Assembly (NCBI RefSeq): GCF_004804275.1
Contig: NZ_STGI01000014.1
Location: 62,001-126,000, forward strand
Reading direction: 5' to 3'
Origin: Herbaspirillum sp. ST 5-3
GTDB taxonomy: Bacteria; Pseudomonadota; Gammaproteobacteria; Burkholderiales; Burkholderiaceae_D
Length of the DNA stretch: 64,000 nucleotides
The notes beneath the pieces are model-generated. The model searched no databases, was not told where the DNA came from, and saw nothing but the letters and a program-made list of their open reading frames with translations. This document shows, piece by piece, positions 33,361 through 40,984 of this stretch. The first letter of the stretch is position 1. The number at the start of each line of letters is the position of its first letter. A program made the position numbers and the translations under genes.

Positions 33361-33792
33361 ATGCACTCACCTTGCCTCACTCTGGAAAATCACAATCGTG
33401 GACAACTGGCCGAATGGCTGGATGGCGACGCGTGGGTGGTTGCCTGCCTGTGCGCTGGATGGTGCGACACCTGCCGCAGTTACCGAGGCGGCTTCGAGCA
33501 ACTGGCAGCACAGCATCCGGACAAGCATTTCGTCTGGATCGACATCGAGGATCAGGCGGATTTCATCGGCGATATCGATGTGGAAAACTTTCCGACACTG
33601 CTGATTCAGCGTGGAGATATGGTCACGTTTTTCGGCACCGTGCTGCCGGATCCGAAACTGGCCGACAGATTGATCCTGGCGCAGGCCGAGCAAAGCGACA
33701 GCGAATTGCGCAGGCAGGCGGCAAGCTCTCCCGAACGCGCGGAGTGGCAGCGTGTCTGCAATCTGCGTGCGCGACTCAAGGAAACACTTTAG
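33361..33792 (+). CDS. Thioredoxin-like protein
   Basis: 143 residues from the ATG at 33361 (MHSPCLTLENHNRGQL); a TTG 42 bases earlier is a less likely start. Thioredoxin fold with the CxxC motif in CAGWCDTCRSYRG (Cys at about 38 and 41), a cis-Pro region NFPTLLIQRG and a C-terminal helix. The catalytic pair has W-C-D-T-C instead of W-C-G-P-C, so redox potential may differ. No signal peptide, so cytoplasmic. Tail to tail with the molybdopterin dehydrogenase gene; the stop codon overlaps that gene's end by 4 bases on the opposite strand. Confidence 0.8.
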   Translation: MHSPCLTLENHNRGQLAEWLDGDAWVVACLCAGWCDTCRSYRGGFEQLAAQHPDKHFVWIDIEDQADFIGDIDVENFPTLLIQRGDMVTFFGTVLPDPKLADRLILAQAEQSDSELRRQAASSPERAEWQRVCNLRARLKETL

Positions 33793-36047
33793 GCGAGTCG
33801 TAGTGGCAAACTGCGCAAGCGTTTCCCGGTCAGTTTGAAGACGGCATTCGCCACGGCCGGTGCAATCGGCGGCGTTCCCGGTTCCCCGACGCCTTCTGGC
33901 GGCTCTGCGCTCCTGATCACGATCGTCTCGACAATTGGTGCCTGGTTCATGCGCAGGACCGGATAGTCATGGAAATTCTGCTGCTGCACCTTGCCGTCCT
34001 TGATCGTAATCTCCCCAGACAAGGCAGCGCTCAAGCCGAAAATCACCCCCGACTCCATCTGTTGCGCGATGATGTTCGGGTTGACGGCCAAACCGCAGTC
34101 AATTGCGCAGCTCACTTTATGGACGCGTATTTCCGTTCCCTCAATTGATACTTCCGCAACCTCTGCGACGATGGAACCAAACGACTGGTGCAGCGCGACG
34201 CCGTGCGCGCGTCCGGCTCCCGGCCGACCTGCTCGCTCCAGTGCGGCATCGAGCACGGCGAGATGGCGAGGATGCTTCGTCAACAAGCCGCGACGAAATT
34301 CGACCGGGTCCTTGCCGACAGCGTGCGCCAGTTCATCGACAAAGCTTTCCTTGAAAAACGCATTGTGCGAGTGGCCGACCGATCGCCAGTAGCCAATCGG
34401 CACCGGCGTCGGCACCGTGACATGCGCAATATGCTGATGCGGAAATTCATAGGGCATATCGAAAGCGCCCTCGACTGTCGTCTTGTCGGGGCCGGCACCA
34501 ATTAATCCGAAGGTGCGATCCATGACCTGATGCAGGATCGCGCCGGACGCAAGCTTGTTGTTGTACGCAAGGACATTGCCGGCCGCATCGAGTGTGGCCG
34601 AGAAACGCGCCAGGGCCGCCGGCCGGTAGAAGTCGTGCGTCATGTCGTCTTCGCGGCTCCAGATCACCTGGACAGGCATGCCGCCGGCTTCCTTCGCGAT
34701 TGCGACAGCCTGCGCCACCATGTCCACTTCCAGGCGACGGCCGAAGCCGCCACCGATATAGGTGACGGTGAGGGTAACGTCCTCGGGCCTGACCCGCGCG
34801 ACCCGGGCCGCCATATCGACAGCGATGCTGGGAACTTGCGTCGATGCCCATAGGCTCACCTTGCCGTCTTTTAGCTGGGCGGTGCAATTGATCGGCTCCA
34901 TGGTCGCATGCGCCAGAAACGGCGCGCGGTATTCTGCCTCCAGCGTCTTCATTGCTGCCCCAGCCGCAACTGGTTCACCTTGCTGGTAATAAGTGAAGCC
35001 GGATTCGCTGTCGAGCTTCGCCGACAATTCCTGAAATACCGTATCCGTCGACAGATTGGCGTGCGTTCCGTCATTCCAGATCACCGGCAACGCGGCAGCA
35101 GCCTGCTTCGCCTGCCACCAGGACTTCGCGATAACAGCGACGCCTGACATTCCAGAGGCCGCACCCGTAAAATCGACCACGTGCAGCACGCCCGGCATGA
35201 CGCGAACCTTGTCGGCGACGACGCTCCGGATACTGCCTCCAATGGTCGGACACATCCGGACCGCGGCATACAGTAAGCCTGCTGGACGAACATCCAGGCC
35301 GAACACGGCAGTACCGTTGACCTTGACATGCGTATCGCGGCGTGGCTGCGGCGTGCCGATCAGGGTGAATTCGGAGGGATTCTTGAGTCGAATCCGGCCC
35401 GGCTCGCTGGCGACGGCCCTTGCCGCCAGCTCGGCATAGCTTGCACGCTTGTCGTCGGAATGCGTGACCAACCCGCCTTCCGTTCTGCATTCCGAGACGG
35501 GCACGCCCCAATCCCTGGCCGCGGCTTCGACCAGCATTGCTCGGGCAGTCGCCCCGGCCTCGCGCATTGGAAGCCACATGTCCTTCACCGAAGACGACCC
35601 ACCGGTAATCATCAGGCCGAGCTCACGCCCCGCCTTTCCGGTGAGCCAGCGCACGGTATCCTTCAGCGTTCCACTGCTATCCGGATGAAACGGCAAGCCA
35701 TCCTGCAACACCGCGATATTGCCAAAAATCTTGTCGATCGGCGCCTGCTCGATCCTGACCATGTTCAGCGGGACATCCAGTTCTTCCGCCACCAGCATCG
35801 GCAATGCGGTATGCACACCCTGCCCCATTTCCGACTGCGGCATAGCCAGAGTGACCGCGCCATCTCCGGAGATCCGAATCCAGCCGTTCAACGCCACTTC
35901 GCCGTTGACAGCGGGGATGGGATTGGCAACACGCAGGCGCTGGCGCGCCGGCATCACGCCCCAGCCGACGATCAATGCGCCTGCGACTCCCAAGCCACCG
36001 AGGAGAAAGCGGCGTCGCGACTTTTTTACAGGCTTCGGGGAAATCAT
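33789..36047 (-). CDS. iorB: Molybdopterin-binding aldehyde/isoquinoline dehydrogenase large subunit, Tat-exported
   Basis: 752 residues from the ATG at 36047, which leaves a twin-arginine signal with KKSRRRFLLGGLG; a longer upstream frame would bury it. Motifs of the IorB-type subunit of the xanthine dehydrogenase superfamily are present: MGQGVHTALPMLVAEELD, GGGFGRRLEVDMVAQ and the C-terminal GVGEPGTPPIAPA with the catalytic Glu. Such subunits bind the molybdenum cytosine dinucleotide cofactor and pair with a small 2Fe-2S subunit (IorA) that takes up electrons. No small-subunit gene is adjacent on either side, so it is an orphan or works with a partner elsewhere. The symbol reflects the family; the substrate is unknown. 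Confidence 0.85.
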   Translation of the reverse strand: MISPKPVKKSRRRFLLGGLGVAGALIVGWGVMPARQRLRVANPIPAVNGEVALNGWIRISGDGAVTLAMPQSEMGQGVHTALPMLVAEELDVPLNMVRIEQAPIDKIFGNIAVLQDGLPFHPDSSGTLKDTVRWLTGKAGRELGLMITGGSSSVKDMWLPMREAGATARAMLVEAAARDWGVPVSECRTEGGLVTHSDDKRASYAELAARAVASEPGRIRLKNPSEFTLIGTPQPRRDTHVKVNGTAVFGLDVRPAGLLYAAVRMCPTIGGSIRSVVADKVRVMPGVLHVVDFTGAASGMSGVAVIAKSWWQAKQAAAALPVIWNDGTHANLSTDTVFQELSAKLDSESGFTYYQQGEPVAAGAAMKTLEAEYRAPFLAHATMEPINCTAQLKDGKVSLWASTQVPSIAVDMAARVARVRPEDVTLTVTYIGGGFGRRLEVDMVAQAVAIAKEAGGMPVQVIWSREDDMTHDFYRPAALARFSATLDAAGNVLAYNNKLASGAILHQVMDRTFGLIGAGPDKTTVEGAFDMPYEFPHQHIAHVTVPTPVPIGYWRSVGHSHNAFFKESFVDELAHAVGKDPVEFRRGLLTKHPRHLAVLDAALERAGRPGAGRAHGVALHQSFGSIVAEVAEVSIEGTEIRVHKVSCAIDCGLAVNPNIIAQQMESGVIFGLSAALSGEITIKDGKVQQQNFHDYPVLRMNQAPIVETIVIRSAEPPEGVGEPGTPPIAPAVANAVFKLTGKRLRSLPLRLA

Positions 36048-36157
36048 GCGGTCTTCAAATTTTCTCTTGTCGTGTTTATGGCATGCTTCGGGCATGCTCC
36101 TTGCCAGACTTGCAAGGCCGCGAGTATACCTTTCACGCACTTTCAAGAATTGACAGC

Positions 36158-36760
36158 ATGAGCCAAAACTTTTTCCAGTCCTTCATCATTCTGCTGCTGG
36201 TGACCGATCCCTTCGGAAACGTGCCGCTGTTTGTCAGCGCCCTCGCACACGTGCCCGACGAAAGGCGCGGCCGGGTCATTATTCGGGAATGCGCAATTGC
36301 CTTCCTAATCCTGCTGATTTTCATGTTTTTCGGGCGGCATTTCCTCGCTGCCTTGCAGCTCACCGATATTTCCCTGCGCATCGGCGGCGGCGTGATCCTG
36401 TTCCTGATTGCTCTGCGCATGGTGTTTCCACAGCCTGGCGGTGTATTCGGCGATGGAGAAACGACAGACCATGAGCCATTCATTGTGCCCTTGGCCATTC
36501 CCGCCCTTGCCGGTCCGTCGGCACTGGTCACCGTGCTACTGTTTTCTTCCAACAGCACGGTCGAGAGCCTGCTACATGTGGCGATCCTGTCGCTGGTAGC
36601 GATCGTCTGGCTGGCCGTATTGTTAAGCGCGGAACGCATGCAGCGGGCTCTCGGGCCACGTGTCATGACGGCGTTCGAACGCTTGATGGGACTGATACTG
36701 ACGGCGATGGCCGTCGAGATGCTGCTGGCCGGAATACGCGCTTATGTGAAGTCGCTGTAG
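36158..36760 (+). CDS. MarC-family integral membrane protein
   Basis: 200 residues with six hydrophobic segments, starting at the ATG at 36158 (MSQNFFQSFIILLLVTDPFGN); the upstream extension in this frame has no family similarity. The DPFGNVPLF motif in the first helix and the PLAIPALAGPSALVTV segment mark the MarC/YhgN family of six-helix inner membrane proteins. Function is uncertain; early links to multiple antibiotic resistance were not confirmed. Divergent from the molybdopterin dehydrogenase. The AT-rich 127 bases after it separate it from the Doc-like gene. Confidence 0.9.
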   Translation: MSQNFFQSFIILLLVTDPFGNVPLFVSALAHVPDERRGRVIIRECAIAFLILLIFMFFGRHFLAALQLTDISLRIGGGVILFLIALRMVFPQPGGVFGDGETTDHEPFIVPLAIPALAGPSALVTVLLFSSNSTVESLLHVAILSLVAIVWLAVLLSAERMQRALGPRVMTAFERLMGLILTAMAVEMLLAGIRAYVKSL

Positions 36761-36887
36761 AGAAAGTTTCCTGTTATCAGTTACTTGCAAGACTTTTCTA
36801 ATGCAATTTCTTGAAATATGCGAATATATTTAAATACAATAGCTTACGCTGCATTTTTAAAGTGATTTCTGATGTTTCGCCTGAATA

Positions 36888-37262
36888 TCAGAGATAGGCG
36901 CGAATCCAGTCTGCAAGCGATTCTTCGTCCAGTTCCGCCGCACTTGCCCGCAGGATGACGTGCACTGCCTCCTCCTGTGGCGCATTCAAGCGCCAGTCGT
37001 TCAGATACAAGAACATTCCCAGCGCCAGGAGCGCGGCGCGCTCGTTGCCGACCACGAATGGCCTGTATTTCAACATGCCGACTGCATAGGCGGCGGCAAT
37101 CGCGGCGACATCAGCCACTTGCAGCACTGCCAGATGCAGCGGATAGGCCAGTGCCGCATCAAGGAGAACCTCGTCGTACGGTCCGACCTCCTCCCCGATT
37201 TCGGCGAGACTTTCCTCATGCAGCAGAAGCAGCGCGGCGGGATCGATCGAGCTCAGGTTCAT
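36888..37262 (-). CDS. Doc-like Fic-fold toxin with a degenerate active site
   Basis: 124 residues with the size and helical pattern of death-on-curing toxins (LLLHEESLAEIG start, LNDWRL end of motif region). Doc phosphorylates elongation factor Tu using the Fic motif H-x-F-x-(D/N)-x-N-(K/R)-R. Here the region reads RPFVVGNER (residues 67-75): catalytic His is Arg, the Asp is Val and the Lys is Glu. The toxin is therefore probably inactive or altered. It is preceded by an AbrB-type antitoxin gene with a 4-base overlap, so the operon form is kept. Flanked by AT-rich DNA, unlike its GC-rich surroundings, which suggests acquisition by transfer. Confidence 0.72.
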   Translation of the reverse strand: MNLSSIDPAALLLLHEESLAEIGEEVGPYDEVLLDAALAYPLHLAVLQVADVAAIAAAYAVGMLKYRPFVVGNERAALLALGMFLYLNDWRLNAPQEEAVHVILRASAAELDEESLADWIRAYL

Positions 37263-37483
37263 TCGGTCAAGGCGCGCAGCGCACGGGAATAGTCGTCAAT
37301 GAACTCTCGACCGGCATCGAGCTGATTTTGCAGGGCGGGGTTGTGCGGAGATAGAAGAAGACCCTCGATGGTTTCGGCGAGGAATACCGTATCCCCGGCG
37401 CCACGCTTGAGTTTGGCCAGCACTTCCTTTGGCAGAATCAATCCCACACTGTCATCTATTCGTATCAGTTTGAGCGCATGCAT
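37259..37483 (-). CDS. AbrB/SpoVT-type antitoxin
   Basis: 74 residues from the ATG at 37483. N-terminal swapped-hairpin AbrB domain: LKLIRIDDSVGLILPKEVLAKLK, then GDTVFLAETIEGLLLSP; the C-terminal segment (50-74) would be the toxin-binding tail. Such proteins repress their own operon. The stop overlaps the toxin start (ATGA). A tandem 8-base repeat just upstream (37498-37513) could be its operator. A longer in-frame extension upstream is not supported by family length. Confidence 0.78.
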   Translation of the reverse strand: MHALKLIRIDDSVGLILPKEVLAKLKRGAGDTVFLAETIEGLLLSPHNPALQNQLDAGREFIDDYSRALRALTE

Positions 37484-37497
37484 GCGGGCCTCGCGGG

Positions 37498-37513
37498 CAT
37501 CTGGACATCTGGA
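37498..37513 (-). promoter_or_regulatory. Tandem repeat upstream of the antitoxin, candidate operator
   Basis: CATCTGGA is repeated head to tail (37498-37505 and 37506-37513) 15 bases upstream of the antitoxin ATG, followed by a related CAGGTCCA at 37514. AbrB-type antitoxins bind short repeated elements, so this is a plausible autoregulatory site. The rest of 37514-37707 is GC-rich with no other feature seen. Confidence 0.4.
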
Positions 37514-37707
37514 CAGGTCCAATCTTATCGACACGGAACAAAAAATCAATGCGCATAAACAAACCGGCCGCAGCCCGTTTGTTCGTAGGCGCACATGGAC
37601 GGCGCGGCGATCGCGACCTTGGACCGGCCGACCAGGCGGCAGAATGAGCCGGAGGCTCAAACGTGCGAAACAGCGTGGGGATCAACGCCCCCGGAGAAGA
37701 CCAGATC

Positions 37708-38466
37708 TCAGAACGTCTTGTAGAAGTAGAAAACGGTAAGGGTAAAGCCAACAACGATGATGAACCGGCGTAACCATTGCGCCGGAATCTTGCGCGCAAT
37801 GGTCGCTCCCCAATAGCCGCCCAGCGTTGCCGTTGCAAGCATGATGAGCGTGTAAGGCCAGCTGACGGCGCCTGCGATGACAAAGGTCAGTACCGTCACG
37901 CTGTAGATGATGGCCGACAGCAGATTCTTGATGGCGTTGATCTCGTGTACATCGTCATGGCCGGACATGGCCAGGCTGGCGAGCATAAGGATGCCCATGC
38001 CGGCGCCGAAGAAACCACCGTAGACCGACACCACTGCCTGACCGGCCAATGCAATCGAACTGTTACCGGGTTTTGCGGCATCATGGCCGCGCAACAGGAT
38101 CGATAGGTGACTGGAAAACGCAAACAGAACGGTGGCAAACAGCAGCAGCCAAGGGATCAGCTTGGAAAACGTTGCATCCTTGGTCGCCAGCAAGGCCAAG
38201 CCGCCACCGATTCCGCCAATAAACGAGACTATACCCATCGGGATCAGATAACGCTTGTAGCGCGCCAGCTCCGTGCGATAGGCCCAGGCGCCCGACAGAC
38301 TCGCCGGCCACAAGGCAACGGAATTGCTGGCATTGGCCATTACCGGCGGCACGCCGACGGCAAGCAATGCTGGGAACGAAAGAAAGGTGCCGCCGCCGGC
38401 GACCGAGTTCATCGCGCCGGCGCAGAAAGCCGCAATGCCGACCAGTGCGATTTGCCAGGCGCTCAT
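37708..38466 (-). CDS. TSUP-family transporter (TauE/SafE-like)
   Basis: 252 residues from the ATG at 38466. Eight probable membrane helices; motifs AFCAGAMNSVAGGGTFLSFP (first) and GFFGAGMGILML (second half) are the duplicated signature of the TauE/SafE (TSUP) family, anion exporters or importers for sulfonates, sulfite and organic acids. Starts in the stop codon of the haloacid dehalogenase (ATGA overlap), so the two are a unit. Transport of a haloacid or the released product is a reasonable idea from context, not shown by sequence. Confidence 0.88.
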   Translation of the reverse strand: MSAWQIALVGIAAFCAGAMNSVAGGGTFLSFPALLAVGVPPVMANASNSVALWPASLSGAWAYRTELARYKRYLIPMGIVSFIGGIGGGLALLATKDATFSKLIPWLLLFATVLFAFSSHLSILLRGHDAAKPGNSSIALAGQAVVSVYGGFFGAGMGILMLASLAMSGHDDVHEINAIKNLLSAIIYSVTVLTFVIAGAVSWPYTLIMLATATLGGYWGATIARKIPAQWLRRFIIVVGFTLTVFYFYKTF

Positions 38467-39152
38467 TGGGTACCGCCGATCTGCTTCTGCACAAACTGCA
38501 GCAGCGCATTCATGTCCGGGCCGGTGGCATCCGGCGTTACACCCAGCTCTTCCAGCGGGGCGCCGGCACGGTTCACCCAGAACGTGGTGTAGCCAAACCA
38601 GGTGGCGCCGCAGACGTCCCAGCAATTGCTGGACACGAACAGGATGCTCTTCGGCGAAAGGCCGAACACGTCCGGCGCCAGCTGGTAAGCCTCCGGCGCA
38701 GTCTTGAATTTTCTGACCGCGTCGACCGACAGGATGTGATTGAAAATGCCACGCATGCCGGCGGCTTCCACCGCCGATTCGAGCATCTGCGGATTGCCGT
38801 TGGAAAGAATCGCCAGCTTGAGACCCATGCCCTGCAACTTCTGCAGAACGGCGAGGTTTTCCGGAAAGGCTTGCAGCTTGGCGTACTGGCCCATCAGCAT
38901 GCTCTGCGCTTCCAGCGTCAGATTGAGTTGAAGCTTCTTGCAGGCGAAAACCAATGCGTCCTGCGTCACTTCCCAGAACGGCTTGTACATGGAGCACATG
39001 GTGCGCAGGCGGGTGTACTCGATCTGCTTGTCGCGCCACAGCTCGGCCAAGGCAGTACCGCGTTTGGGGAACAGCCTTTCCGCAAGCGCGCCGATGGAAT
39101 ACACATCGAACAGTGTCCCGTAGGCGTCGAAGGCAATGGCGTGGATGGTCAT
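38463..39152 (-). CDS. Haloacid dehalogenase, type II
   Basis: 229 residues from the ATG at 39152 (MTIHAIAFDAYGTLFDVYS). HAD-fold: nucleophile Asp in FDAYGTLFD (about 8), Thr/Ser region SNGN (motif II, about 107), Lys in VRKFKTAPEAYQLA (motif III) and FVSSNCWDVCGATWFGYTTF (motif IV, SSN-x-WD typical of L-2-haloacid dehalogenases). A conserved Arg in the RLRTMCSMY stretch is also usual. The enzyme hydrolyses 2-halo acids to 2-hydroxy acids by an aspartyl ester. Followed by the TSUP transporter with a 4-base overlap; divergent from a LysR regulator at 39272. Confidence 0.88.
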   Translation of the reverse strand: MTIHAIAFDAYGTLFDVYSIGALAERLFPKRGTALAELWRDKQIEYTRLRTMCSMYKPFWEVTQDALVFACKKLQLNLTLEAQSMLMGQYAKLQAFPENLAVLQKLQGMGLKLAILSNGNPQMLESAVEAAGMRGIFNHILSVDAVRKFKTAPEAYQLAPDVFGLSPKSILFVSSNCWDVCGATWFGYTTFWVNRAGAPLEELGVTPDATGPDMNALLQFVQKQIGGTQ

Positions 39153-39271
39153 CAATGACAGTGAGGACAGGTTATGGATGACTCGAAGTATATTCAATAA
39201 AAATCCATATAAACTAAACGATTAGTCACTTTATTCTTGCGTTTCAGTATCGAATCGCATAACTTGAGGGC

Positions 39272-40177
39272 ATGGATCAGTTCAAGCAAATTTCTACGTT
39301 TGTCGAGGTAGCAACCAAGGGCAGCCTCTCCGCCGCTGCACGCGCCGAGGGCATTGCGCCGGCCATGATCGGGCGACGCCTGGATGCGCTGGAGGAGCGG
39401 CTCGGCGTGAAATTGCTTCAAAGAACGACCCGCAAGCTGGCGCTGACCAATGAAGGCTTGGCCTTTCTGGAGGATTGTCAGCGCATTCTTGTCGATCTGG
39501 AGAATGCGGAATCGGCTGTGTCCGAACGCAGCGCGCGGGCTAGCGGCCATCTGTCGATTTCCGCTCCGGCCGGCTTCGGTCGCCAGCACGTCGCACCGCT
39601 CGTTCCGTCATTTCTAGCGCAGCATCGTGATGTAACGGTCACCCTCAACCTGAACGATCGCGTTGTGGACCTGATCGGAGAAGGCATTGACGTAGCGATC
39701 CGCATCGCCACCCTGTCCGACTCCAGCCTGATCGGCGTGAAGCTAGCTGACAACAAGCGTGTCGTGGTGGCATCTCCGGCCTACATCAACAAGCACGGCG
39801 CGCCCGCTTCCCTCGACGATCTTGCCAAACACAACTGCCTGGCCATGAGCAGCGAAGGCAGCCAGCGCGGATGGACCTTTCGCCAGGCAGGAAAGAACGT
39901 CACGCTGAAAGTCAGCGGCAATATGGTGTGCAACGACGGCGCGGTCTTGCATGACTGGGCCTTGTCCGGCAAGGGGCTGGCCTGGCGTTCGATGTGGGAA
40001 GTCGGAAACGCGATTGAGGCAGGACAGCTGGTGACCGTACTGGATGAATTTGCCGCTCCCGGCAACGATATCTATGCCGTGTTCGCGCAACGACGCCACC
40101 TGCCTTTGCGCATCCGCGCATTTGTCGATTTCCTCCGTCACACCTACGCCGAGCCGGATTACTGGCGCAAGACCTGA
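39272..40177 (+). CDS. LysR-family transcriptional regulator
   Basis: 301 residues. N-terminal winged helix-turn-helix (FVEVATKGSLSAAARAEGIAPAMIGRRLDA, broken: SLSAAARAEGIAP is the HTH core) and a long linker helix, then the periplasmic-binding-protein-like sensing domain with SAPAGFGRQHVAPLVPSFL. The family activates divergently encoded genes when bound to a pathway molecule. The 119-base region shared with the haloacid dehalogenase start is the likely regulatory target. Terminated by a strong hairpin at 40184-40218. Confidence 0.9.
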   Translation: MDQFKQISTFVEVATKGSLSAAARAEGIAPAMIGRRLDALEERLGVKLLQRTTRKLALTNEGLAFLEDCQRILVDLENAESAVSERSARASGHLSISAPAGFGRQHVAPLVPSFLAQHRDVTVTLNLNDRVVDLIGEGIDVAIRIATLSDSSLIGVKLADNKRVVVASPAYINKHGAPASLDDLAKHNCLAMSSEGSQRGWTFRQAGKNVTLKVSGNMVCNDGAVLHDWALSGKGLAWRSMWEVGNAIEAGQLVTVLDEFAAPGNDIYAVFAQRRHLPLRIRAFVDFLRHTYAEPDYWRKT

Positions 40178-40183
40178 GCGTGC

Positions 40184-40218
40184 GTTGCACGTCTTTCACT
40201 TCAGACGTGCAAGCTTTT
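40184..40218 (+). terminator. Terminator of the LysR gene
   Basis: Ten-bp stem TTGCACGTCT (40185-40194) / AGACGTGCAA (40203-40212) with an 8-base loop, followed by GCTTTTC, 7 bases after the LysR stop. Confidence 0.8.
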
Positions 40219-40456
40219 CATCCATTGCGCGGATTTTGCGTGCCAAAATGCATCACCAATTTCCATTGAGAAATTTGAGTTGCATCAACCAGCCTCAAGA
40301 AATACCAAACAGGTGCACCGATCAGGTATATTTCCGTATGGAAATAACTAAAATCGTTAACGCCCTCTCGCTTTGTGGATTACTTGCTATTCACCGCTTG
40401 GGAAATGACGAAGCCACGAGAATTCGAGCACCAAAACACAACCAAGGAGATGACCA

Positions 40457-40924
40457 ATGAAAATCCTACTCAAAACACTGAGCTTGCTGCTGATTGCCGG
40501 TTTTCTCAGCGCCACCGCATGTGCCGCGGAACGGGGCACGGCGGAAGAAGCCAGCGCGCTCGTCAAGAAAGCCGTCGCTTATTTGAAAGCAAACGGCAAG
40601 GAAAAGGCATTTGCCGCCTTCAATGACCCGAAGGGAGAATTCGTCGATCGTGATCTGTATATCTTCGTCTACGACATGCAGGGGACCAACCTCTCGATCG
40701 GCAACGGTAATGCGTCCAAGATGGTCGGCAAGAATCTGATGGACATGCGTGACGCCGATGGCAAGTACATCATCCGGAGCTTCGTGGAGGTCCTGAACGC
40801 GAAAGGCAAGGGCTGGGTCGACTACAAGTGGCCGAATCCGATGACCAAGAATGTGGAAGCCAAGTCAAGCTATGTCGAAAAAGTGGAAAACATGATTGTC
40901 GGGGCCGGTTTTTTCAAACCCTGA
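40457..40924 (+). CDS. Secreted single-cache-domain protein
   Basis: 155 residues. A signal peptide (about 1-23, ending TACAAERG, cleaved after ACA) and a single cache_2-type domain: KAVAYLKANGKEKAFAAFN then FVDRDLYIFVYDMQGTNLS, then VGKNLMDMRDADGKYIIR and WVDYKWPNP. Such proteins bind small carboxylates or similar ligands in the periplasm and supply ligand to membrane receptors. A good ribosome site (AAGGAG) precedes the ATG. Convergent with a soluble chemoreceptor gene, sharing the terminator at 40943-40972; a signalling link is possible. Confidence 0.83.
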   Translation: MKILLKTLSLLLIAGFLSATACAAERGTAEEASALVKKAVAYLKANGKEKAFAAFNDPKGEFVDRDLYIFVYDMQGTNLSIGNGNASKMVGKNLMDMRDADGKYIIRSFVEVLNAKGKGWVDYKWPNPMTKNVEAKSSYVEKVENMIVGAGFFKP

Positions 40925-40942
40925 TGTCCCGATTGCAAAACA

Positions 40943-40972
40943 AAAGCGGCCATTTGCTGGCCGCTTTTTTTT
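40943..40972 (+). terminator. Strong terminator between cache protein and chemoreceptor
   Basis: AAAGCGGCC (40943-40951) / GGCCGCTTT (40959-40967) with a 7-base loop, followed by a T run on the plus strand and an A run upstream, so it works for both convergent genes. Confidence 0.85.
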
Positions 40973-40984
40973 GCCTGCATCCGG

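Noticed and set aside
38467-39039. N-terminal extension of the TSUP gene, making it 443 aa
   Set aside because: It overlaps the haloacid dehalogenase coding region entirely, has no TSUP similarity, and the ATGA-coupled start at 38466 gives the family's normal length.
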